Below, one piece after another: positions 32,977 through 40,133 of a stretch of 64,000 nt of DNA (position 1 is its first letter; the number at the start of each line of letters is the position of its first letter). The notes beneath the pieces were generated by a model that had not been told where the DNA came from, made no database searches, and saw only the letters and a list, made by a program, of their open reading frames with translations. Source of the stretch: Pirellulales bacterium (lineage in GTDB: Bacteria; Planctomycetota; Planctomycetia; Pirellulales; JACPPG01); NCBI GenBank assembly GCA_036499395.1, contig DASYDW010000136.1:62001-126000 (forward strand), given 5' to 3'. Position numbers and translations under genes: made by a program.

Positions 32977-34059
32977 TTAGTGCAGGGTTTCCAAATAATC
33001 GACAACCGCGTCAATCTCAGCCGAACTGAGACGCATGTTGGGCATCTCGGAACCCGGTTTGATCGAGTCCGGATCGGCGATCCAAGCGCGCAGTTGCTCG
33101 TGATCGTTGTCAGCGGCGCCCGCCGCGATCGTACGGCGCGTCATCAGATGCGTCAGGTCCGGGCCCACCGTCCCGTGGGCCGCAGTGCCGCGAATCGTGT
33201 GACAATTGACGCAGGAAAGCGACAGAAATCGCTCGCGCCCCTTGGTGACGTTCGCCAGCGCCAGCGCCGGCTGTGCCTCGTTTTTGCGCCACGCCTGGAA
33301 TGACTCCGCGCTTTCGGCCACAACGCGCAGCTTCATGTTGGCGTGCTGCATACCGCAGAACTCGGCGCATTGACCGAAGAACGTCCCCGGCTCTTCGGCC
33401 GTAAACCACATGTGGTTAGTCTGCCCTGGCACCAGGTCGGTTTTTCCGGCCAAGCGTGGCACCCAAAAACTGTGGATCACGTCGGCCGACAACAGCTCAA
33501 CCTCGATTCGTGCCGGCTGGCCATCCGTGCCCGTCGGCACGTGCAATTCATTGGCGGTATGCACGCCCGCGCCGGGCTGCTCATCGAGATAGACGACGTC
33601 CCACCACCATTGATGGCCAATCAATTGCACGCGCAGTGCTGGAGGATCGTCGTTTCCTTCCTGCGCTTCGAAAACGCTGCGCACGACCACGAGAAACAAC
33701 ACAAACACGATCAACAGTGGCGCCACGGTCCAAGCCACTTCCAGCGGCTGACTGCCGTAAACCTGCGCGGGCTCCGGGTCGTTCCCCGCCTTTCGGCGGC
33801 GATATCGCCAAGCCGCGTAGACCAGCATCCCCTCGACGAGGGCAAAGATGGCCCCCGTGATGCCGAAGACCAGGTAGAACAGATCGCGGATCGAAGCCGC
33901 GGGCCGAGACGCGGGATGAAATACCGACAAGTCATCCGCCGCGGCCGAGCGGACCAAAGCAACGAGCAGAATTGACGCGAGGCACAAGGCGCAGCGCCAG
34001 GCACGCCGCCGACTCGCTGTTGCTCGAAAGCCATTTCCGTGCTGTGCGTCGCCCATCAT
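32977..34059 (-). CDS. ctaC: cytochrome c oxidase subunit II with cytochrome c domain (caa3 type)
   Basis: A 360-residue subunit II with a C-terminal cytochrome c. A signal peptide and two membrane helices occupy about residues 20-125. The CuA site is in FFGQCAEFCGMQHANMKL (two Cys, Glu, His and Met), with the upstream ligand His in SADVIHSFWVP. The heme c motif is CVNCHTIRG (in LSLSCVNCHT), followed by PNMRLSSAEIDAVVDYLETLH at the end. This fused form is typical of caa3 oxidases. AAGGA lies next to two adjacent ATGs. It is the first gene of the respiratory operon. Confidence 0.93.
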   Translation of the reverse strand: MMGDAQHGNGFRATASRRRAWRCALCLASILLVALVRSAAADDLSVFHPASRPAASIRDLFYLVFGITGAIFALVEGMLVYAAWRYRRRKAGNDPEPAQVYGSQPLEVAWTVAPLLIVFVLFLVVVRSVFEAQEGNDDPPALRVQLIGHQWWWDVVYLDEQPGAGVHTANELHVPTGTDGQPARIEVELLSADVIHSFWVPRLAGKTDLVPGQTNHMWFTAEEPGTFFGQCAEFCGMQHANMKLRVVAESAESFQAWRKNEAQPALALANVTKGRERFLSLSCVNCHTIRGTAAHGTVGPDLTHLMTRRTIAAGAADNDHEQLRAWIADPDSIKPGSEMPNMRLSSAEIDAVVDYLETLH

Positions 34060-34567
34060 TCCTTGACAGCGATCGAGGGACTATCGAGTACTTGCCGGCC
34101 CACGGACCTAAACGCCGCAAGCGGAGGCAATTAGTTTGCGATAGCATCTGCGCCACGCGGCAGGCCTATCGTCTGCTACTTTTTGCCCGGCTAGTCATCG
34201 ATAAGAGGATTTCGCGTCCCGAACTACATCCGGCCGTGAATGCGTGTGCAGTGTACCGCTTCGGCAATCGGTCGCCAAGCATTATCGGCAGGCATCAAAT
34301 AACCGGCGCAGGGCGCCGGCTCTAACGAATCTTCGGGGGCACAGGCGTTCACAGCGAGCGCAATCGCCCACGAATGAGGCCCGACGGCATGCGAGGGACA
34401 TTCCGGCAGCGTAAACTTGCAGGCCTGGGATCAAGCCATCCCCAAGCTACCTTTCCCGCCACCCGGCGGATGCGCACCTGGGGTTGCGAACAGCAGCCAG
34501 GCATCGCGGTGGCCGATCGTCAGCGGCAGAGCGTGCCGCGCCAACTTTTTGTCAGGAGTCTTTCCAC
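34060..34567. other. gene-free stretch between the oxidase operon and the glucoamylase-like gene
   Basis: About 510 bases between divergent genes hold both promoters. Reading frames here are short and unlike coding sequence. I see a strong GC-rich inverted repeat (34303-34319) and no other clear element. Confidence 0.5.
34303..34319. repeat. strong GC-rich hairpin in the divergent promoter region
   Basis: CCGGCGC (34303-34309) pairs perfectly with GCGCCGG (34313-34319) across a three-base loop (AGG). No T run follows. It could be an attenuator or protein site, or chance in GC-rich DNA. Confidence 0.35.
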
Positions 34568-36964
34568 GTGGCGGAATTGTTGAACAAGAATCCTGCGACC
34601 GGTGCCCCCGGAATTCCTCCACGCTGGACACGAGCCAATAAGGAAGGGGTCGGCACCGCCTATTCCGATCTCAGCCGCATCTGGTTCACAATGTCGCGCG
34701 GGACGATCAACGAAGTCTCTTTTCCGACAATTGATCGACCTCAGATTCGCGACTTGCAATACATGGTGACCGACGGCGAGACCTTCTTTCACGACGGCCG
34801 GCGGCACGCTCACCACGTTTCCACATGCCTCGCTCCGAATACGCTCGGCTATCGCATTACCACACACTGTCCTCAGGGGCGCTACACGCTCGAACGGCAA
34901 GTGATCACCGATCCGCACCGTCCCTGCTTGCTCTTGCACACCAAGTTGGATGCGCCGGACGATCTGCTTCACAAGCTAAAGCTTTACGTCCTGTTGGCGC
35001 CGCACCTCGACGTAGGAGGTTGGAACAATAACGGCAATGTCGCGCAGACGCCGCACGGATTGGCTCTGACGGCGCACAAGAATGGCATCTGGCTTGCGAT
35101 GCAGGCGACGATCCCCTTTGCCAAGACTTCGTGCGGATATGTTGGCATCACCGATGGCTGGCAAGACCTGGCCCATGATTTTCGCATGGACTGGCAATTC
35201 GATTCGGCCACCGACGGCAATATCGCGCTGACCGGCGAGCTTGATCTGAGCGTGAGCCACGAGTTCACCTTGGCGCTCAGCTTCGGCTACACCATGCACC
35301 AGGCGCTCGTTTCCATCGCGCAATCGTTGAGCGAGCCATTTGACGCCCACTTGAAAACGTTTACCGGCCAATGGGCCCGCGCCGCCGACCATCTGCGTAC
35401 GGAACCCATTCCCCACGCAGGCGACGGCGGGAATCTCTACCGCACCAGCCATAGCTTGATCTTGGCGCATGAAGACAAGATCTTCGACGGCGCTACGATC
35501 GCCTCGCTCAGCACGCCGTGGGGCGAGGTTATGGGAGACGATGCCCTCGGCGGCTACCACCTGGTGTGGACCCGCGACATGTGCAACAGCGCCACCGGGC
35601 TGCTGGCCGCGGGGCATACAAAGCCACCGCTGCGGGCGCTGATTTACCTGGCCTGTTCGCAATGCCCCGACGGCGGCTTTTTTCAAAACTTTTGGATCAG
35701 TGGCGAGCCGTACTGGCGCGGCGTGCAGTTGGACGAAGTTTCGTTCCCAATCATGCTCGCCTGGCGTCTGCAGGCTGCGGACGGACTAGACGGCTTCGAT
35801 CCCTGGCCCATGATTCGCAACGCCGCCGGCTACTTAATTGAGCATGGTCCCGCCACGCCACAGGAGCGCTGGGAAGAGAATGGCGGATATTCGCCGTCAA
35901 CATTGGCCGCAAATATCGCAGGCCTGATTTGCGCCGCCAGTTTCGCGCGCCAACGACGTGACGAAACCACGGCCAACTTGCTGGAAGACTACGCCGATTT
36001 TCTCGAATCGCACGTCGACCAATGGACCGTCACGACGGCCGGCGAACTCGTGCCTGGCATTTCACGGCATTACATCCGCCTGCATCCCGTAACTCCGGGC
36101 GATCCGTTCGCGGACGAGGACCCGAACCGCGGCTGGATCGAGTTGAAGAATCAACCTCCCGGCGCGCCGACTGGTTTTCCGGCAAAGAACATTGTTGACG
36201 CGGGTTTCCTGGAACTGGTGCGCTATGGTATTCGCGCGGCGGGCACGCCGCTGATGGAAGATTCCCTGCGCGTCATCGACGCGGTGCTTCGCGTTGATAC
36301 ACCGTACGGGCCATGCTGGCATCGCTACAATCACGACGGCTATGGTCAGAAACTGGACGGCGGCCCGTTCGAGGGTTGGGGGCACGGGCACGCCTGGCCG
36401 TTGTTAACCGGCGAGCGGGGGCATTACGAACTTGCGGCCGGCCACAGCCCGACTCCTTACATTCATGCGATGGAAAAATTCGCTACGCCCACCGCGCTAC
36501 TACCTGAGCAGGTCTGGGATCAACCGGACAAGCCCGAAGCAATGTTGTACTTCGGCCGTGAAACCGGCGCGGCGATGCCGCTGGTCTGGGCGCATGGCGA
36601 GTATATCAAGCTGCTGCGATCCACGTCCGATGGCCGCGTCTTCGACCTGCTTCCACCGGTGGCCGAGCGGTATCTTTCGCAGCGAGATCGACAACCGATC
36701 GAAATCTGGAAATTCAATCGACAGCCGCCCACGATTGCTGCCGGAACTCGTTTAAAGATTATCGCGCGAACGGCGTTTCGGTTGCACTGGTCGATTGATG
36801 AGTGGCAGCACACCAATGATTCCGACTCAACTCATACCGCCATCGGTCAGAATTACTGCGACATTCCGGTGGAGTCAGCCCAGCGGGCACCAGTCCGCTT
36901 CACCTTCTATTGGCTCGATGCGGGTCGGTGGGAAGGGCGCGATTTCGTCATCAATGTGACCTGA
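34568..36964 (+). CDS. glucoamylase-like enzyme (glycoside hydrolase family 15)
   Basis: A 798-residue enzyme. An N-terminal super-sandwich domain (about 1-270; RIWFTMSRGTINEVSFPTID, LKLYVLLAPHLDVGGWNNNG) is followed by the alpha/alpha barrel. Catalytic-site marks are the general acid Glu in RWEENGGYSPST and the second Glu in PLVWAHGEYIKLLRS, both typical of GH15; DDALGGYHLVWTRDM lines the subsite. No signal peptide is seen, so it probably acts on glycogen or oligosaccharides in the cytoplasm. The GTG at 34568 with AGGAG ten bases upstream is the preferred start. Confidence 0.88.
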   Translation: MAELLNKNPATGAPGIPPRWTRANKEGVGTAYSDLSRIWFTMSRGTINEVSFPTIDRPQIRDLQYMVTDGETFFHDGRRHAHHVSTCLAPNTLGYRITTHCPQGRYTLERQVITDPHRPCLLLHTKLDAPDDLLHKLKLYVLLAPHLDVGGWNNNGNVAQTPHGLALTAHKNGIWLAMQATIPFAKTSCGYVGITDGWQDLAHDFRMDWQFDSATDGNIALTGELDLSVSHEFTLALSFGYTMHQALVSIAQSLSEPFDAHLKTFTGQWARAADHLRTEPIPHAGDGGNLYRTSHSLILAHEDKIFDGATIASLSTPWGEVMGDDALGGYHLVWTRDMCNSATGLLAAGHTKPPLRALIYLACSQCPDGGFFQNFWISGEPYWRGVQLDEVSFPIMLAWRLQAADGLDGFDPWPMIRNAAGYLIEHGPATPQERWEENGGYSPSTLAANIAGLICAASFARQRRDETTANLLEDYADFLESHVDQWTVTTAGELVPGISRHYIRLHPVTPGDPFADEDPNRGWIELKNQPPGAPTGFPAKNIVDAGFLELVRYGIRAAGTPLMEDSLRVIDAVLRVDTPYGPCWHRYNHDGYGQKLDGGPFEGWGHGHAWPLLTGERGHYELAAGHSPTPYIHAMEKFATPTALLPEQVWDQPDKPEAMLYFGRETGAAMPLVWAHGEYIKLLRSTSDGRVFDLLPPVAERYLSQRDRQPIEIWKFNRQPPTIAAGTRLKIIARTAFRLHWSIDEWQHTNDSDSTHTAIGQNYCDIPVESAQRAPVRFTFYWLDAGRWEGRDFVINVT

Positions 36965-36989
36965 CAAGTCACGAGTTCAAGCCACAACG

Positions 36990-38174
36990 TTACTGTCCTG
37001 CGCCAATGACGGGTTCTTGCGCCAGGCCGATGCTACGGTCATGGTCGAGTGTCACCGTCACGGTCTTTTTCTGCCAGCTTACGCGGGCGCGCATTGGCGG
37101 CATGGCAGGAGCAGCCGCTGGCGAACCCGCCGGAACGGCGGGCTGTAGAAGCTGCAATCCGGCCAACGCATGCCCCACTCCAAAAGATCGGCGCGAAATA
37201 CACAACACCACCGGCGGGCGCGAAGCGCCCGATAAGGCCGACATCTCAGCGAATTGCGACTGAACTTCGCTATCGCGAGTGATCGAGATACTGTCGTCGG
37301 CCGAGAGAAAACGTACCCGCTGCCATTGCGCTTGATTCTCGGCAGTGGCGCTGGCCAAATAATCACTGAGCGCCAGGTTTACGATCTTCACGGAGTTACC
37401 CAACTCGCGATCGAAGGCAGCACAAATCGCATCCACGACATGCTCCGAGCATTCTTCTTCCGCCGCCTCATGGCTATCCGAGACGCGTTGCTGGGCGACG
37501 CGCTCGGCAAACTTGCCGAGAAGTCGTGGCTGCTGCTTGGCCGTAATTTCCTTGAATACCATATCGCTTTCGGCGATGCACGAGGCCGGTTGGCACGTCA
37601 AACCCGTGGCATCAAGGAACATCCGCTTCACCGCGTGAAACGTGACCGTCGCGTCGCTTTCGATCTGTACGCGATGCGAAACGCCCGACCCTGCCAGGCG
37701 GACGGTGCCGTCAACGTGAACATCGACGACGACCCGTTGATTGTCCGGAACGGGCACCATGCTGAGCGCGCCTTCGACATGGGCGTTGCCCTGCACCGGG
37801 ATGTTCAACAGCGTATCTTGAAACGGGCCATCAACGACCAAACGTTCCGGCCGGGCGTGACTCAAGGCCTCGGACGATAGACGGCAATCGAAATCGCCCA
37901 AATACGATACGACGGCCAACAGACTGCGTGTGCGTCGATCGAGCCGCTTGGCGCAATCAGCGTCACCCCAGCGAACCCCCAGGACCAACTTCGCATTTCG
38001 ATCCTTGCTCTCGGTTTCGCGAGATTCTTCAGCCTCTGCGATGCCGGCTGCGCCAAGAATGGCGAAGAATGCTAACGCTCCGACGAGCAGTATTCTTGCC
38101 AAGCCTCGCGACTTTGCAAGGGACGCAGATGCGAACAGCGAGCGGGACCGATTGACGGCCCAAGAGGGAAACAT
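36990..38174 (-). CDS. secreted protein of unknown function
   Basis: A 394-residue protein with a long signal peptide (about residues 1-48, ILLVGALAFFAILGAAGIAEA). The mature part has many charged residues, a beta-rich middle (VVVDVHVDGTVRLAGSGV, SDATVTFHAVKRMFLDATGL) and a Pro/Ala-rich segment (VPAGSPAAAPAMPPMRA) before the last strand. Cysteine pairs in the middle (TCQPASC and ECSEHVVDAIC) could form disulfides. I recognise no family. It converges with the glucoamylase-like gene. Start 38174 is chosen over 38186, four codons apart. Confidence 0.7.
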   Translation of the reverse strand: MFPSWAVNRSRSLFASASLAKSRGLARILLVGALAFFAILGAAGIAEAEESRETESKDRNAKLVLGVRWGDADCAKRLDRRTRSLLAVVSYLGDFDCRLSSEALSHARPERLVVDGPFQDTLLNIPVQGNAHVEGALSMVPVPDNQRVVVDVHVDGTVRLAGSGVSHRVQIESDATVTFHAVKRMFLDATGLTCQPASCIAESDMVFKEITAKQQPRLLGKFAERVAQQRVSDSHEAAEEECSEHVVDAICAAFDRELGNSVKIVNLALSDYLASATAENQAQWQRVRFLSADDSISITRDSEVQSQFAEMSALSGASRPPVVLCISRRSFGVGHALAGLQLLQPAVPAGSPAAAPAMPPMRARVSWQKKTVTVTLDHDRSIGLAQEPVIGAGQ

Positions 38175-38234
38175 GGGGCGCCTCAACTCTGTTTAGGGCA
38201 AACACTCTAAGAAGCGTTTGCGATTCTTACGTTT

Positions 38235-38258
38235 CTCTGCCATTCCTCCCGGGCAGAG
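38235..38258. repeat. seven-base-pair hairpin
   Basis: CTCTGCC (38235-38241) pairs with GGCAGAG (38252-38258) around a ten-base loop. Confidence 0.45.
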
Positions 38259-38299
38259 TTCGGGCAATCAAGAACAAGACGGAATGCATCGAACTCTCT

Positions 38300-38343
38300 C
38301 AGTCGCAGTTGCCCGAGGCGTTTCCGCCTCAAGGATGCGACTG
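38300..38343. repeat. nested two-level hairpin
   Basis: CAGTCGCA (38300-38307) pairs perfectly with TGCGACTG (38336-38343), enclosing GAGGCG (38315-38320) paired with CGCCTC (38325-38330) around the tetraloop TTTC. Eight plus six pairs in 44 bases is more than a simple chance palindrome and suggests a folded RNA. Confidence 0.5.
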
Positions 38344-38528
38344 GCTCAGAAGCAAACCCGATGCCAATATTCGAAACGATGTGCGCATCCATCTGCGACA
38401 CCGCGTGAAAATCGAAGAATGAGAGGGAAAAGATGTGAGGCTGAGCGAAGAACTCGCTTGCCTAATTCCACAATATGCAGGAAGTCAAACGAAGGATAGG
38501 GTCGGACTGCGCATTTTGCAGCCAGTAG

Positions 38529-38564
38529 CGCGCTAGGGAGTTCGTGACAAGATTCACGAGCGCG
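38529..38564. repeat. two-step hairpin near the operon end
   Basis: CGCGC (38529-38533) pairs with GCGCG (38560-38564), enclosing TCGTGA (38542-38547) paired with TCACGA (38554-38559). It lies 72 bases past the WD40-cytochrome gene, where a terminator would be expected, though no T run follows. Confidence 0.35.
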
Positions 38565-38635
38565 GGAGTCGGAAATCGTTGCGGCATCAGGCTCCCATAG
38601 GCGCCCAGCCCATGACCTGCTCCGCGAATGGGAAT

Positions 38636-40042
38636 CTATTTGGCGGCAGCTTGCTGCGCAACTGGCTGCGTGGCTGCCGGTGCGTAACCAGGCGCGGCTT
38701 TGAAAGCCGTGATGAGAGCGCCATCAGCGGTGTTCCACACGCGAACTTCCCCGTCGAAGCTGCCGGTGGCCAGCCGCTTCGTGCTGTCGTTGTAGGTCAG
38801 GGAGTAAACCCAGTCGACATGCCCCTCGTAGTTGCGAACAGCTTTTCGCTCACCGGCCTCGAACTGCCGGGCCGTCTTATCGGCCGAGCAGCAGAAGATC
38901 TGCCCCGCCTGCACCGTGACGTCGTAGACCTCTTGGCCGAAGCCGGTGATCTCCGCGATCTTTCCGGCATCGGCTGATTTCCAGATGTGGATTTTCTTGT
39001 CCCGACCGGAGGACAGAACCTGACTGGAATCGGCGTTGAATGCCACGCCGAAGACCTGTTCGCCGTGGCCCGGGTAGGTCACCAGAGACTCCCCCGTCGC
39101 AGCGTCGAATAGCTTCGAGGTCTTATCGCGGCTGGCCGAGGCGAGCCTGCTGCCGTCGTGGTTCCAGGCAATGGCCATGACCCAGTCGGCATGATCCTCG
39201 ATCACGCGATCTTCTTTGCCGGTCGCCACGTCGTAGATACGAATCGAGCGATCCGCCCCGCAGGCCGCCAACTTATTACCGGCAGGATTGAACGCCACTC
39301 CCCAGGCAACATCCGACATCGATCCGAGTTGCCGAACGCTCTTTCCGGTCGCAGGGTCATACAACGTGACTTCGCCCGACTGACCTGGCAGGCCGCCGGC
39401 CGCCGCCAATAGAGATCCATCCGGGCTGTACGCCAGCCCCAACGTGCGCTGCGGCACATCCTTAATGCGGCGCAACAGGGCCCCAGTGGCTGGATTCCAA
39501 ATCGTTATCTCGCGATAGCCGCTGGCCGCCAACTCCTGACCGTCAGGACGGAAGGCAAGCGCCGTCACCGGGACGGGTACGCGGTAGGTTTCGGGCGGAG
39601 CCGGATGCGGAAGCCGCGGCACGATCGAGGCCAACAGCGCCTTGGGGTCTGGCGAGTCGAACTTCGCCCCCTCTTCGATCCAACGGCGGACCGTGGCGAC
39701 TTGCTCCGCTGAGAGCGGATCACCGTCTTTCGGCATCCGCTCACCGGTGTCTTCCGAGGCGATCAACCGCAACAGTTCGCTCTCGTCGGGCTTGCCCGCC
39801 GTTATCGGGGCCGAAGCACTCGCCCCTGCTTTGCCCAACAACTCGAACGTCGTGGTCTGAAAGTCTCCCTTCGGGTCGGCCGGACCATGGCAAGCCTGGC
39901 ACTTCTGCACCAGGATCGGGGCCACGTCCTTCGTAAAGCTGACCGGCGTTGCCGTTTGAGCGGCCGGCTCGTCCGCTCGGACCGAGCTGACAGCTGCGAC
40001 CAGGAGAATGAGAATCACGGAGAGCGTTCGAATCGCTTGCAT
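38636..40042 (-). CDS. exported cytochrome C domain protein with WD40 repeats
   Basis: A 468-residue secreted protein. A signal peptide (about residues 1-23) is followed by a PSCyt1-type cytochrome domain with CxxCH in LVQKCQACHGPADPKGD and the GERMPKDGDPLSAEQVATVRRWIEEGA segment (residues about 35-130). From about residue 155 on are roughly seven WD40 repeats, recognisable by phrases such as LAFRPDGQELAASGYREITIW, VAFNPAGNKLAACGADRSIRIYD and TYNDSTKRLATGSFDGEVRVW, which form a beta-propeller. It is the last gene of a four-gene minus-strand operon. The molecular function of this planctomycete combination is unknown. Confidence 0.85.
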   Translation of the reverse strand: MQAIRTLSVILILLVAAVSSVRADEPAAQTATPVSFTKDVAPILVQKCQACHGPADPKGDFQTTTFELLGKAGASASAPITAGKPDESELLRLIASEDTGERMPKDGDPLSAEQVATVRRWIEEGAKFDSPDPKALLASIVPRLPHPAPPETYRVPVPVTALAFRPDGQELAASGYREITIWNPATGALLRRIKDVPQRTLGLAYSPDGSLLAAAGGLPGQSGEVTLYDPATGKSVRQLGSMSDVAWGVAFNPAGNKLAACGADRSIRIYDVATGKEDRVIEDHADWVMAIAWNHDGSRLASASRDKTSKLFDAATGESLVTYPGHGEQVFGVAFNADSSQVLSSGRDKKIHIWKSADAGKIAEITGFGQEVYDVTVQAGQIFCCSADKTARQFEAGERKAVRNYEGHVDWVYSLTYNDSTKRLATGSFDGEVRVWNTADGALITAFKAAPGYAPAATQPVAQQAAAK

Positions 40043-40133
40043 GCGTTTAACCTCGTATCAACTTCGCCCATTGCCGTCTGCCATAGGTGACAGGCGTGGC
40101 GATCAAAAAGCCATTTCTCTCGCGACGGCACAG

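Larger units (their letters stand above)
38175..38635. other. gene-free stretch with three inverted-repeat hairpins
   Basis: About 460 bases without a convincing gene, between the end of the DUF1501 operon and the unknown secreted gene; both are read on the minus strand. It holds hairpins at 38235-38258, 38300-38343 and 38529-38564. It may be the leader of the secreted gene, a terminator region for the operon, or a small RNA gene. Confidence 0.5.

Noticed and set aside
38207..38499. Short frames on both strands in the gene-free region after the unknown secreted gene
   Set aside because: They lack ribosome sites and protein-like composition, and they overlap the inverted repeats.
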